DNA of 44,575 nucleotides from positions 1-44,575 of the forward strand of contig JBMOHV010000005.1 of assembly GCA_049317645.1 (NCBI GenBank), written 5' to 3'. Origin of the DNA: SYHX01 sp049317645 (GTDB lineage Bacteria; Bacteroidota; Bacteroidia; UBA7662). A program made the position numbers and the translations under genes. The notes beneath the pieces are model-generated. The model saw only the letters and a program-made list of their open reading frames with translations. It did no database searches and was not told the DNA's origin. Shown piece by piece: positions 7,533-17,329 of this stretch (its first letter is position 1; each line of letters opens with the position of its first letter).

Positions 7533-9485
7533 GTGATCGGAACCAATCAGGGATGGCGTTTGAACGGTGCTTTTTTGGTGCTGTTGGTATTGGCCTTTGT
7601 TATTTTGACGAGGGTCTATCTCTATGCGACGACCTGGGGGGAAGAATACCGGGCCCAGTCGGTGAAGGAAAACCTCCGCCTTTTTGATTTGGCAGCCAAC
7701 CGGGGCGATATCTACGATTGTCAGATGAATTTGTTGGCTTCGTCGGTTCCGATGTATGAATTGAGGATTGATTTTGGGGTGCAGACCATGGTGGACTCGG
7801 CCTTTGACCGGCAGGTCGACGAATTGGCTGCAGGACTGTCGGATATTTTCCCGGATGTTTCCCGCTTGTTGTGGAAGACCAAACTAATACAGGCTCGTTA
7901 TGCCAAAAATCCCAATCGGTATTGGTTGTTACGAAAAGGCGTGAGCTTTGGGACCCTGGCTCAAGTCCGAAACTTGCCCATGTTGAAAGATGAATCGACC
8001 TTGAGGGGTGCCTTGGTAGCGATTCAAACCAACCGTCGGGTCATGCCCTACGGTGATTTGGCCGCAAGGACCATTGGGTATCTCAAAAACGATACATCCC
8101 GCATTGGGATTGAAAAGGGTCTCGATACGGTCCTGGCCGGTACGCCAGGGCTGGTCCTCAAGCAGCGAATGGGCGGGGGTGTTTGGAAGCCCATGGGCGA
8201 TGGGATTCAACGGGATCCCAAGCATGGTCAATCGGTTGTTACGACCTTGGATATTCGTTTGCAAGAGATTGCTCATGAATCACTTATCAAAGCCATGGAA
8301 TCCCACAAGGCTCGATTGGGTTGCGCCATCTTACTGGAAACCCGTACCGGCAAAGTTCGGGCCATGGTTAATCTGGTACGCAACCAAAAAGGGGAAGCCT
8401 ACGGAGAATGGAACCAGGTGGCTTACGGTTATCCGGTCGAGCCGGGTTCGGTATTCAAGTTGGCTTCGTTGATGGCCGGGGTTGCGGATGGTCATTGGAA
8501 TTTGAACGATACCGTCGAAATGGGATCGTACGTATTCAATTCGGGTTCCTACCAAATCCAAGACGATCATCGTTACGGAGCGCGCATGAGTGTGGAGGAA
8601 ATTTTCTCCAAAAGTTCCAATGTTGGGATTTCCAAATTGCTTCACCGGGGGTATTCAGCTCAGCCCAAAAGGTATTTTGATCGGCTCCGCGCCTTTGGAT
8701 TGGATCGTCGCATCAACCTCCCCTTGTTGGAGGACCCCAGGCCCCTCTACCGCGATCCCGAGCATCGTGGTTGGAGCGTGTCGGATTTGTATTCCACCGG
8801 TATCGGTTATTCGATGCAAATTACTCCGCTCCAATTGTTGGCATTCTACAACGGGGTGGTGAACGGGGGGGTGCGTCAAGAACCAAGCCTGGTGGAGGCA
8901 CCGTCCAAACCCAGCGGCACTCGCATTTTGGAAAAGGGTCATGCCGCGGCGGCGCTTCGGATGATGCGAAGGGTTGCGGTGGACGGAACCGTCAAGGAAC
9001 AGATGAAGGGGCTCACCTTTGGGATTGGGGGCAAAACAGGTACAGCCCGCCTGCGCAATGAGCAGGGTTCGACCTCCGAAAACCGGCACCGGGCCATGTT
9101 CATTGGCTATTTCCCGGATCCCGATCCACAGTACACCTGCCTGGTGATGATTGAAGAGCCATCGGCCGGGACTTATTACGCTTCGGTTGTCGCGGCACCC
9201 GTTTTTCGGGACATTGCCGAACAGACCATGGCGATCAAAGAATACCGTCCCAACCTCCAACGGACCGCCTCTCAAGGCGCGATTGCCAACGCAGTTGAAA
9301 CCACCGATGCCCGGGTCCAAAGCCCGGATGAATTGATAGGGATGGATGCTTCGGCGGCGGTATGGGCCTTGGAGCGCCAGGGTTACATCGTTTCGGTGCA
9401 AGGCAACGGACGGGTTCGTCGCTTTTGGGGCAATTTGAATTCGAATAAACCTGGACAGCGGGTTACGCTGTTGCTGGGGTCGTGA
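7533..9485 (+). CDS. ftsI: Septal peptidoglycan transpeptidase (class B PBP) with one PASTA domain
   Basis: This class B penicillin-binding protein cross-links peptidoglycan at the division septum, with its catalytic domain in the periplasm. The 650-residue protein has a short cytoplasmic end, one membrane anchor (about 11-30), a pedestal region, and the three penicilloyl-transferase motifs: S306-VFK309 (nucleophile Ser), S361-SN363 and K501-TG503. A single PASTA-like domain closes the protein (about 597-650, ending GQRVTLLLGS), as is common in Bacteroidota FtsI. I place the start at GTG 7533, just ahead of the membrane segment and 4 bases after ftsL; a longer frame would overlap ftsL by about 150 bases. 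FtsW, its likely glycosyltransferase partner, is encoded downstream. Confidence 0.93.
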   Translation: MIGTNQGWRLNGAFLVLLVLAFVILTRVYLYATTWGEEYRAQSVKENLRLFDLAANRGDIYDCQMNLLASSVPMYELRIDFGVQTMVDSAFDRQVDELAAGLSDIFPDVSRLLWKTKLIQARYAKNPNRYWLLRKGVSFGTLAQVRNLPMLKDESTLRGALVAIQTNRRVMPYGDLAARTIGYLKNDTSRIGIEKGLDTVLAGTPGLVLKQRMGGGVWKPMGDGIQRDPKHGQSVVTTLDIRLQEIAHESLIKAMESHKARLGCAILLETRTGKVRAMVNLVRNQKGEAYGEWNQVAYGYPVEPGSVFKLASLMAGVADGHWNLNDTVEMGSYVFNSGSYQIQDDHRYGARMSVEEIFSKSSNVGISKLLHRGYSAQPKRYFDRLRAFGLDRRINLPLLEDPRPLYRDPEHRGWSVSDLYSTGIGYSMQITPLQLLAFYNGVVNGGVRQEPSLVEAPSKPSGTRILEKGHAAAALRMMRRVAVDGTVKEQMKGLTFGIGGKTGTARLRNEQGSTSENRHRAMFIGYFPDPDPQYTCLVMIEEPSAGTYYASVVAAPVFRDIAEQTMAIKEYRPNLQRTASQGAIANAVETTDARVQSPDELIGMDASAAVWALERQGYIVSVQGNGRVRRFWGNLNSNKPGQRVTLLLGS

Positions 9486-10999
9486 TGAAACTGGATTTGT
9501 TACTCCGGGAATTGGAAGTCCTCGACACCAGAGGCCCGCTGGATCTTTCCATCGAATCGGTATGCGCCGATCATCGGGAGGCGAAGCCTGGTGCATTGTG
9601 GGTCGCGATCCGCGGTAGTCGAGTCGACGGCCATACCTGGGTTGATGAGGCTCTGAGGGCCGGGGTTAGCGTGGTGGTGGTCGAAAATGACTTGGCACCA
9701 TGGGCGCAGGCCTACCCCCAAAGCACCTTGGTTCGCGTCCGAAACAGTGCCGAAGCTTTGGGTCTGTTGGCATCGGCGATGCAGGGGCATCCATCGCGGG
9801 ATTTCGACCTGATCGGGGTGACGGGGACCAATGGGAAAACCAGTGTGGTGACCCTTCTTTACCAGGTATTTAGCCAAATGGGATTCACCTGCGGTTTGAT
9901 ATCTACCGTCGAGTGCCGGGTGGGCGATCGTGTCCTTCCTTCGACCCATACCACCCCGGATGCCCTTCGAATCAACGAATTGTTACGAGAAATGAAAGAG
10001 GCCGGATGCCGGTACGTCTTTATGGAGGTAAGTTCCCATGCCATGGCTCAGCACCGGGTCCGTGGATTGCATTTTCGGGGCGGGGTCTTTACCAATTTGA
10101 CCCGGGACCATCTGGACTATCACGGTACGATGGAAAATTATTTTTTGGCCAAGCGTACCTTTTTTGATAGCCTGGAATCAACCGCCTTTGCCCTGTACAA
10201 TGCGGACGATGCCTACGGTCAGGCCATGGTTTCCTGCAGTGCTGCCAACCGGGTCGCCTACACTTTGAAAGGCGGGGCGGATCTACCGGCAGGCCAAGTG
10301 GTTTTTGGTGGCTCCAATCTGGTCCTGGAGCCGGGTTCATTGCGCATGGATACGACCGAAATCCCCGTGCAGGCGAATCTGACGGGGCGTTTCAACGCCT
10401 ACAACGCCCTGGCCGTTTATGCGGTGGCCCGCTTGTTATCGGCTGCCCCCGTGGATATTTCCAAGGCCTTGGCGCAGGCCCAGCCACCGCAGGGTCGAAT
10501 GTGGAGCCTGAAAGGACCCGAGGGCCGCTGGGGTTTGGTGGATTACGCCCATACCCCCGATGCCTTGGAGCAGGTTTTGACCACCCTCCAGAATCTCCAA
10601 AAAGCCCCTGGCCGCCTCTTGGTGGTCTTTGGTTGTGGCGGCGATCGCGACCAGGGCAAGCGTCCTTTGATGGCCAACGTCGCCTATGCGCATTCCGATG
10701 TGATGGTGATGACCTCGGACAACCCGCGCAGCGAAGACCCGCTTCGGATTTTGGAACAAATGCGCGAAGGATTGCCCTCGGATGCAATCTGGGAACGGGT
10801 CCATTCCATGGCAGACCGGGACGGGGCCATCCGCGAAGCGGTTCGGTTGAGTCGCCCGGGGGATATGATTTTGGTGGCCGGCAAAGGGCACGAAGCCTAC
10901 CAAGAAATTCAAGGTCAACGCATCCCCTTCAGTGACCGTGAGCGATTGACGCATTACTTGAATTCGATGGACTCCGTCGACGCAAATTCTAAATCCTGA
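9485..10999 (+). CDS. murE: UDP-MurNAc-L-Ala-D-Glu:meso-diaminopimelate ligase
   Basis: MurE adds the third residue of the peptidoglycan stem peptide in the cytoplasm, consuming ATP. The 504-residue protein has the P-loop GTNGKT at about 114-119, a VDYAHTPDAL segment, and D412-NPR415 within TSDNPRSEDP. The DNPR motif marks meso-diaminopimelate as the amino acid added, rather than lysine, so this organism should have DAP-type peptidoglycan. The ATG at 9485 overlaps the ftsI stop by one base (TGATG); a GTG directly before it at 9482 is an alternative that changes one residue. Confidence 0.96.
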   Translation: MKLDLLLRELEVLDTRGPLDLSIESVCADHREAKPGALWVAIRGSRVDGHTWVDEALRAGVSVVVVENDLAPWAQAYPQSTLVRVRNSAEALGLLASAMQGHPSRDFDLIGVTGTNGKTSVVTLLYQVFSQMGFTCGLISTVECRVGDRVLPSTHTTPDALRINELLREMKEAGCRYVFMEVSSHAMAQHRVRGLHFRGGVFTNLTRDHLDYHGTMENYFLAKRTFFDSLESTAFALYNADDAYGQAMVSCSAANRVAYTLKGGADLPAGQVVFGGSNLVLEPGSLRMDTTEIPVQANLTGRFNAYNALAVYAVARLLSAAPVDISKALAQAQPPQGRMWSLKGPEGRWGLVDYAHTPDALEQVLTTLQNLQKAPGRLLVVFGCGGDRDQGKRPLMANVAYAHSDVMVMTSDNPRSEDPLRILEQMREGLPSDAIWERVHSMADRDGAIREAVRLSRPGDMILVAGKGHEAYQEIQGQRIPFSDRERLTHYLNSMDSVDANSKS

Positions 11000-11003
11000 A
11001 CCC

Positions 11004-12140
11004 GTGTTGTACTACCTCTTTGATTATTTGGACAGGGTATGGGACCTCAGCGGTGCCGGGGCCTTTCGATTTATCACCTTCCGCGCTTCGCTGGCCGCGG
11101 CCCTTTCCTTGTTAATCAGTTTGTTCATCGGCAAGCGGATTATCCGCTGGCTAAAGGACAAGCAAATCGGAGAAAGCATCCGTGATACCGGGCCGGCAAC
11201 CCACCTTTCCAAGAAAGGAACGCCGACCATGGGAGGGCTGATCTTGATAGTTTCCATCCTAGTGCCGACCCTCTTGGCGGCACGGCCCGATAATATTTAT
11301 GTGATTTTGATGCTCGTAGCCACCCTGTGGATGGGCGTGATTGGTGGGGTGGACGATTATATCAAAGTCTTTTTGAAAGACAAAAAAGGCCTGCGCTCCC
11401 GTTCCAAGGTCATTGGTCAAATTGGTTTGGGGCTCTTGATTGCCTCGGTCCTTTACTACCACCGGGATATTTCGACGATGGCCCTCAAAACCAACCTGCC
11501 GATCACCAAATACGGGTTGGATTATTCCAAACTGGGTTGGGATCCTTCCCTGGTTTGGGTCTTTTACTTTGCGCTGATTGTATTTATTGTTACCGCGGTT
11601 ACCAATGCCGTCAATCTTACCGACGGGGTCGATGGTCTGGCCGCAGGAACCAGTGCCATTGTTGGCACGGGTTTGGGCATTCTGGCTTACATGTCGGGTA
11701 ATATCAAACTGGCTTCCTACCTGAATCTCTTGTATGTGCCTGGTTCTGGGGAGGTGGTGGTTTTCTTGGCGGCTTTGGTTGGCGCCTGTATTGGATTTTT
11801 GTGGTACAATGCCTACCCGGCCCAGGTCTTTATGGGGGATACCGGGTCCATGGCCTTGGGGGGTGCCTTTGCTTCCGTCGCCCTGATTATCAAAATGGAA
11901 CTGATGCTGCCCATCCTTTGCGGGATCTTTTTTGTGGAGAGCCTATCGGTCATTATCCAAGTCACTTGGTTTCGATACACCAAAAAAAGAACGGGCGTTG
12001 GCCAACGGGTATTCCGGATGGCGCCCCTGCACCATCATTACGAATTGGGAGGCCTGGCGGAGCCCAAATTGGTCACTCGCTTTTGGATTGTTACGATTCT
12101 TTTGGTGATTCTAACCTTTACCATGCTCAAACTGCGATGA
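11004..12140 (+). CDS. mraY: Phospho-MurNAc-pentapeptide translocase
   Basis: MraY transfers phospho-MurNAc-pentapeptide to undecaprenyl phosphate, making lipid I on the inner face of the membrane. The 378-residue, highly hydrophobic protein has about ten membrane segments and the family hallmarks: KKGTPTMGG, the paired aspartates D117-D118 (GGVDDYIKV), NAVNLTDGVDGLA, GDTGSMALGG, and the HHH-containing APLHHHYELGG loop. The start is a GTG 4 bases after murE; a TTG follows directly and cannot be excluded. The stop overlaps the murD start as ATGA. Confidence 0.97.
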   Translation: MLYYLFDYLDRVWDLSGAGAFRFITFRASLAAALSLLISLFIGKRIIRWLKDKQIGESIRDTGPATHLSKKGTPTMGGLILIVSILVPTLLAARPDNIYVILMLVATLWMGVIGGVDDYIKVFLKDKKGLRSRSKVIGQIGLGLLIASVLYYHRDISTMALKTNLPITKYGLDYSKLGWDPSLVWVFYFALIVFIVTAVTNAVNLTDGVDGLAAGTSAIVGTGLGILAYMSGNIKLASYLNLLYVPGSGEVVVFLAALVGACIGFLWYNAYPAQVFMGDTGSMALGGAFASVALIIKMELMLPILCGIFFVESLSVIIQVTWFRYTKKRTGVGQRVFRMAPLHHHYELGGLAEPKLVTRFWIVTILLVILTFTMLKLR

Positions 12141-13507
12141 AAAGGGAACGCTTGCTTGTTTTGGGAGCCGGTGAAAGCGGTTGTGGCGCGGCCCGTTTGG
12201 GCAAGGTTTTGGGTATGGAGGTCGAAGTGTGGGATCAAGGCACGATTCGTGAAGAGCGCATCCGCCAATTGGAAGCCTTGGACATTCCGTACACGCCCTC
12301 TTGTTCCAAAGACATCGCCTCCTGGAACCCGGATTTGGTGATCAAAAGCCCGGGGATTGCGCCCGAATTGCCTTGGATTCAAGCGGCCTTGAAAATGAGC
12401 CTACCCGTGGTGGATGAAATCGAATTCGCCGCCGCTCATACCCAAGCCAAGTTGGTAGGGATTACCGGAACCAACGGCAAAACCACCACCACCCATCTGA
12501 CCCATCATGTTCTCAAGTGCGGTGGAATCCGTGCAGGCATTGCAGGCAACATGGGCCGCAGCTTTGCGGGGTCGGTGGCCGATGATTTGTTGGCCGATCC
12601 AAACACGGTCCCGGAAGTTTATGTCCTGGAAGTGAGTTCCTTTCAGTTGGACGGACTCTTCAAAACCCGGTTTGATGTCGGTGTTCTAACCAATATTACC
12701 CCCGATCATTTGGATCGCTACGGCTATCGCATGGAAAACTATGTGGAATCCAAGATGAGGCTGGTTCGTAACATGGATCAACGAAGCGCCCTGGTTTGGT
12801 GCAGCGATGACGCCTACAGCCGCCTAGGCCTGGATCAATTGGAACAAAAACCGTTTCAAACCTATAGCGTATCGTGGAAACGTTCTTCCTCCTTTGGAGG
12901 AGGGGCCTATACCCTAGACTCTCAACTGCAACTCGAAATTAACGACGAACTTATGTCCATCCCCCTGAATGAATTGGCCTTGGTTGGCCGACACAATGCG
13001 TACAATTCCATGGCAGCGGCGGTCGTCGCTCAATTGATGGAAGTTCGCAAAGAAAGTATCCGTGAGAGTTTGACCAATTTTGATCAGCTGGAGCATCGCC
13101 TCGAAAAAGTGGGCCGCATTCGTGGGGTCGATTATATCAACGATTCCAAGGCGACCAATGTCAATTCAACCTGGTATGCCTTGGAATCCATGGACAAGCC
13201 GGTGCTCTGGATTGCGGGGGGTGTGGACAAGGGGAACGATTATACCGCCTTGTATGATTTGGTGGCGTCCAAAGTCAAGGTTTTGATTTGCATGGGCAAA
13301 GACAACCGGGCCCTGCACGAGGCCTTTGCCGGTAAGGTACCCGTGATCGTCAATGTTTCTGGAATGCAGGAATGTGTTCAAAGAGCGTATCAATTGGCCC
13401 AAAAAGGAGACGCCGTTTTGTTATCGCCCGCTTGTGCCAGTTTTGATTTTTTTGAGAACTACGAGGACCGGGGTCGCCAGTTCAAGTATTTTGTTAATCA
13501 ACTCTAG
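12137..13507 (+). CDS. murD: UDP-MurNAc-L-alanine:D-glutamate ligase
   Basis: MurD adds D-glutamate to UDP-MurNAc-L-alanine, the second amino acid of the stem peptide. The 456-residue protein shows a Rossmann-like uracil-binding start (LLVLGAGESGCGAA), the ATP-binding GTNGKT at about 111-116, HRLEKVGRIRGVDYINDSKATN, and the late SPACASFDFFENYEDRG motif, all in the usual order. The ATG at 12137 overlaps the mraY stop (ATGA); an upstream extension in the same frame lies entirely inside mraY and is not real. ftsW follows after 15 bases. Confidence 0.97.
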   Translation: MKRERLLVLGAGESGCGAARLGKVLGMEVEVWDQGTIREERIRQLEALDIPYTPSCSKDIASWNPDLVIKSPGIAPELPWIQAALKMSLPVVDEIEFAAAHTQAKLVGITGTNGKTTTTHLTHHVLKCGGIRAGIAGNMGRSFAGSVADDLLADPNTVPEVYVLEVSSFQLDGLFKTRFDVGVLTNITPDHLDRYGYRMENYVESKMRLVRNMDQRSALVWCSDDAYSRLGLDQLEQKPFQTYSVSWKRSSSFGGGAYTLDSQLQLEINDELMSIPLNELALVGRHNAYNSMAAAVVAQLMEVRKESIRESLTNFDQLEHRLEKVGRIRGVDYINDSKATNVNSTWYALESMDKPVLWIAGGVDKGNDYTALYDLVASKVKVLICMGKDNRALHEAFAGKVPVIVNVSGMQECVQRAYQLAQKGDAVLLSPACASFDFFENYEDRGRQFKYFVNQL

Positions 13508-13522
13508 AGAATACACAGCCCC

Positions 13523-14746
13523 ATGATGAATCGTTGGTCGGCCTTGTTCAAAGGAGATCGGGTCCTCTGGATTCTGATAGGGCTCCTCATGCTGAGCTCC
13601 TTGCCGCTGATATATTCATCCACCGGCCAATTGGCCCTGAGGAAGTACGATGGAGACACCGAGCGTTCCTTGTTGGCCCATGGCTTCAAACTATTGTTAG
13701 GAGGCGTCATCATGCTCTTTGCGCACCGCATCCCCTACCTCTGGTTAGGTCGGTTATCGGCTTGGGGGGTGTATATCGGTTGTGCAATTCTGGCTGTGAC
13801 CCTGGTCTATGGGCAAACCATCAATTCGGCCTCCAGGTCTTTGGTGATTCCATTTACGAATATCAGCTTTCAGGGCTCGGATCCTGCTCGATTTTTCTTG
13901 ATTTTGTGGCTGGCCCGGGGTTTGGCTTTGTTACAAAAAGACGAGCGAATTCGGCGATTCCGGGATGGATGGATGCATTTGCTAGGGGGATTGATGGTAA
14001 CGGCTGTTTTGATTGCCCCCGAAAATTTATCGACAGCCCTCATGTTATTGGGCGTGGGAATCGGCATGATTTGGGTGGCCGGTGCCCGCATTGTTGATTT
14101 ATCCAAAGTGGTTGGCGGTGGTCTTTTGGTCGTGCTCCTCCTGGTGACGGTGGCTTATTGGGCAGGCTGGGGACGTGCCCGTGTTTGGAAGAATCGAGTT
14201 GAATCGTTTTGGAACCCGACCCCTGGTCAGGAGGATTTTCAGGTCATGCAAGCCAAAATCGCCGTATCGGACGGGGGACTTTGGGGCAAGGGTCCCGGCA
14301 AAAGCATCCAACGAAATTTTTTGCCCCATGCTTATTCCGATTTCATCTACGCGATTGTGATTGAAGAGTACGGGATGGCCGGGGCCACCTGGGTATTGGT
14401 GCTTTACCTGGGCCTGTTTTATCGCATTCGAAAAATTGCCATGAATGCCCGTTCGCCTTACGGGGCCTATATCGCATCGGGGATGGGTATGGCTCTGATG
14501 GCCCAGGCCGTGGTGAATATGCTGGTCTCGGTGAGTGCCATGCCGGTGACCGGGCAGACCCTGCCGTTTATATCGCACGGTGGCAGTTCCATCCTGATCA
14601 ATGCCTTGGCCATGGGGGTTATTTTGAGTGTTAGCCGGGACATGACAGGCGAAGGCGATTGGTCCGAATTGGATATCGAAGGCGAAAGCCAAACGAACAA
14701 AGGGGGCGATGCCGTCCCCTCCAAAGGGGAGGTGTCGTATGCCTAG
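13523..14746 (+). CDS. ftsW: Septal peptidoglycan glycosyltransferase FtsW (SEDS family)
   Basis: FtsW polymerises lipid II into glycan strands at the division site together with the class B PBP FtsI. The 407-residue protein has about ten membrane segments and SEDS features: an early YSSTGQLA segment, a loop with NASRSLVIPFTNISFQGSDPARFF (in place of the more usual QPSE-type sequence), GWGKGPGK-like DGGLWGKGPGKS, HAYSDFIYAIVIEEYG, and the terminal GQTLPFISHGGSS motif. Two adjacent ATG codons (13523, 13526) make the exact start ambiguous by one residue. A hydrophilic acidic tail overlaps murG by 8 bases. Confidence 0.94.
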   Translation: MMNRWSALFKGDRVLWILIGLLMLSSLPLIYSSTGQLALRKYDGDTERSLLAHGFKLLLGGVIMLFAHRIPYLWLGRLSAWGVYIGCAILAVTLVYGQTINSASRSLVIPFTNISFQGSDPARFFLILWLARGLALLQKDERIRRFRDGWMHLLGGLMVTAVLIAPENLSTALMLLGVGIGMIWVAGARIVDLSKVVGGGLLVVLLLVTVAYWAGWGRARVWKNRVESFWNPTPGQEDFQVMQAKIAVSDGGLWGKGPGKSIQRNFLPHAYSDFIYAIVIEEYGMAGATWVLVLYLGLFYRIRKIAMNARSPYGAYIASGMGMALMAQAVVNMLVSVSAMPVTGQTLPFISHGGSSILINALAMGVILSVSRDMTGEGDWSELDIEGESQTNKGGDAVPSKGEVSYA

Positions 14747-15866
14747 GTCTCGTCAAAAGGATTCGGGTTGGAGAATCATGGTGAGCGGTGGAGGAACCGG
14801 AGGTCATGTTTTTCCGGCGATCAGTATTGCTCAAGCCTGCAAAGCATTAAGACCGGATTGTTCGGTTCATTTTGTGGGCGCCCTGGGCAAAATAGAAATG
14901 ACCCAGGTTCCCAAGGCAGGATTCTCCATCACGGGTTTTTGGATCCGTGGTTTCCAACGCAAAGCCCTGTGGAAAAACCTGGCCCTGCCCCTGCAGGTTC
15001 TGGTTTCTTTGGTGCATGCATGGAATTTGTTACGAAAGTTCCGCCCCCATGTCGTCGTGGGCGTTGGCGGTTACGCGAGCGGTCCCCTTCTTTGGGTTGC
15101 TCAACGAATGGGTTTACCCACCGCTTTGCAAGAACAAAACGCCATCCCCGGTGCAACCAATCGTTTTCTCTCCGCGGCTGCTCGCCGGGTTTATGTGGCT
15201 TTTGAAGGCATGGAAACGTATTTTGGCTCGAACAAGACGGTGGTCACTGGCAACCCGGTCCGACCTGAATTGTTCAATCAAGGTACTGGCCGTGAGGAGG
15301 CCTTGAAGTTTTGGGGTTTGACAGGAGAACGAAAAACGGTGTTGGTATTGGGAGGAAGTTTGGGTGCCCGAGCTTTGAACGAAGCGGTGGAGGCCTGTTT
15401 GCGTTCCGGATCACCCGATGTGGTCTGGCTATGGCAATGCGGACGCCACTACCAATTGCCGGTGGACCTCCAAGCAAAGCAAGGACCGAACCTGCGGGTT
15501 TTGCCCTTTGTCCAGGAGATGAGCATGGCCTATGCCGCGGCCGATTGGATTGTATCGCGGGCTGGGGCGGGTACCATGAGTGAATTGGCTTTGGTGGCCA
15601 AACCCTGTTTGTTGGTTCCTTCACCGTATGTTGCCGAAAATCATCAGCATCACAATGCCATGAATTGGGTGGATTTGTCTCTAGCGTGGATTAGCAGCGA
15701 CGCGACGATTTCCAACGATTTACCCAAGGTCCTCTTGGAATGGGGGCAAGACCCCGAGGCGGCCAAGACCAAGGCCTTGGGTTTGCGAAAATGGTCTCGC
15801 CCGGATGCAGCCCAACGAATTGCCACCGATTTGTTTGAATTAACCTACCAAGAGAACGCCGCATGA
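14739..15866 (+). CDS. murG: Lipid II synthase, UDP-GlcNAc transferase
   Basis: MurG adds GlcNAc to lipid I, giving lipid II, at the inner face of the cytoplasmic membrane. The 375-residue GT28 protein shows the first glycine-rich loop GGGTGGHVFPAISIAQ, GVGGYASGP, the LQEQNAIPGATNR segment, a second glycine-rich loop GGSLGARALN, and SRAGAGTMSEL followed by AENHQHHNA, which contact the UDP-GlcNAc donor. I chose ATG 14739, which overlaps the ftsW stop by 8 bases and has GGGGAGG shortly upstream; an extension further upstream lies inside ftsW. Its stop overlaps the murC start as ATGA. Confidence 0.96.
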   Translation: MPRSRQKDSGWRIMVSGGGTGGHVFPAISIAQACKALRPDCSVHFVGALGKIEMTQVPKAGFSITGFWIRGFQRKALWKNLALPLQVLVSLVHAWNLLRKFRPHVVVGVGGYASGPLLWVAQRMGLPTALQEQNAIPGATNRFLSAAARRVYVAFEGMETYFGSNKTVVTGNPVRPELFNQGTGREEALKFWGLTGERKTVLVLGGSLGARALNEAVEACLRSGSPDVVWLWQCGRHYQLPVDLQAKQGPNLRVLPFVQEMSMAYAAADWIVSRAGAGTMSELALVAKPCLLVPSPYVAENHQHHNAMNWVDLSLAWISSDATISNDLPKVLLEWGQDPEAAKTKALGLRKWSRPDAAQRIATDLFELTYQENAA

Positions 15867-17329
15867 ATCCCATGGCCTACAAGCGCTATTTTTTGATCGG
15901 TATCGGGGGTATCGGAATGAGCGCCCTTGCCCGTTATCTTTTGTTATCTGGCAAGGAAGTTGCGGGCTATGACCGCGTTAGCAGCGATATCACCCGCTCT
16001 TTGCAGGCCTCCGGGGCCTTGGTTTTGGAGCATTTGAACACCGAACAATGTCCTCCCCCCTTTGATGAGCATCCCGAACATTGCTTGGTGATTTATACCC
16101 CGGCGGTTCCTTTTGATCAGCCTTGGCTGACCTTCTTTCGGAATGGCAACTATACCATCATCAAGAGGGCCCGGATGTTGGGATTGCTTACCGCCCGTCG
16201 TCCCACGGTGGCGGTGGCTGGAACGCATGGCAAAACCACCACCACCTCGTTGATTGCTCATTTGTTGCGATGCGGAGGATTGGATGTCACGGCCTTTTTG
16301 GGTGGTCTGGGGGTTGATGCCTCATCGAACCTCATGATGGGCAGCGACCAGGCGATGATGGTGGTTGAAGCCGACGAATACGATCGTTCTTTTCACGAAT
16401 TGCAGCCCGAATGGGCGGTGGTGACCAGCACGGATCCGGATCACCTGGACGTGTACGGGGATGCGGGGGCTGTCCTGCGCTCGTATCGTCAATTTGCCCA
16501 ATCGGCCGCTCGATTGTTGTTGACCCGTTCGGGGTTGGATCTCCAGCCCATGGAGGGTGTTCGGCATTTGACCTATGGGAGCGACGATGGCATTTATGCG
16601 GATCAGGTGGCGGTTTCGGAGGGGTATCTCTGGTTTGATTACCATGGCAAAACCGTCATCAAGGATATCCCCAGCATGCTACCTGGTCAACATAACATCG
16701 AAAACGCTTTGGCGGCCATCACCATTGCCTTGGAATGCGGGGTGGCTCCGGAGAGCATCGCCCCGGCCATGGCGGATTTCAAAGGTATCAAGCGAAGGTT
16801 CGAGTACGTGGCCCGTGGCAAACGCCGTTGGCTGGTGGACGATTACGCCCATCACCCCCGCGAAATTGATGCCCTCATCCGGGGTCTGCGCCTTATGCAT
16901 CCCAACAGCCGGATCTTGGGTTTGTTCCAACCTCATCTCTACAGCCGAACCCGGGACTTTGCATCGGAATTTGCCCGCTCCCTTTCGGCCTTGGACGAAT
17001 GTTGGCTGTTGCCGGTGTACGCCGCCCGCGAAAAGCCCATGACCGGCGTTGATAGTTCATTGATTGCCAAGGACATGACCTGTCCAAATCGATGTTTGCC
17101 CCTCTTGGAAGGGCTGTGCCCAGATTGGATACAGGACGTGTTGGAACATCCTTCGGATTTGGTTGTTACCATCGGAGCCGGCGATATCGATCAGTATTTG
17201 GAGGCCCTTTCGGTTCGGATTCTGGCCGAAGATTCGCTGACCTCCCTCTCTTCAAAGCCCCTGGGTCCGCAATCGTCGGAATCGCCCACCAACCCCAACC
17301 CAACCAACGACCGTGATCTCTTCGCTTAG
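15863..17329 (+). CDS. murC: UDP-N-acetylmuramate:L-alanine ligase
   Basis: MurC adds L-alanine, the first amino acid, to UDP-MurNAc using ATP. The 488-residue protein has the nucleotide-binding start (FLIGIGGIGMSALARYLL), the P-loop GTHGKT at about 120-125, a DPDHLDVYGD metal and substrate segment, KGIKRRFEYV, and DDYAHHPREI, all diagnostic of MurC as opposed to MurD, E or F. The last 30 or so residues (Ser, Pro and Asn rich) look unconserved and overlap ftsQ by 17 bases. With murD, murE, mraY and murG here, the missing steps (murA, murB, ddl, murF) must lie elsewhere. Confidence 0.97.
   Translation: MNPMAYKRYFLIGIGGIGMSALARYLLLSGKEVAGYDRVSSDITRSLQASGALVLEHLNTEQCPPPFDEHPEHCLVIYTPAVPFDQPWLTFFRNGNYTIIKRARMLGLLTARRPTVAVAGTHGKTTTTSLIAHLLRCGGLDVTAFLGGLGVDASSNLMMGSDQAMMVVEADEYDRSFHELQPEWAVVTSTDPDHLDVYGDAGAVLRSYRQFAQSAARLLLTRSGLDLQPMEGVRHLTYGSDDGIYADQVAVSEGYLWFDYHGKTVIKDIPSMLPGQHNIENALAAITIALECGVAPESIAPAMADFKGIKRRFEYVARGKRRWLVDDYAHHPREIDALIRGLRLMHPNSRILGLFQPHLYSRTRDFASEFARSLSALDECWLLPVYAAREKPMTGVDSSLIAKDMTCPNRCLPLLEGLCPDWIQDVLEHPSDLVVTIGAGDIDQYLEALSVRILAEDSLTSLSSKPLGPQSSESPTNPNPTNDRDLFA

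Noticed and set aside
8655..9596. A 313-codon open frame antisense to ftsI and the start of murE
   Set aside because: It covers the coding strand of conserved catalytic motifs, has no domain or promoter, and its product is rich in Arg, Pro and His, typical of shadow translation.
11801..12136. N-terminal extension of murD
   Set aside because: This stretch lies in another frame of mraY; the ATGA overlap at 12137 gives the family-standard start.
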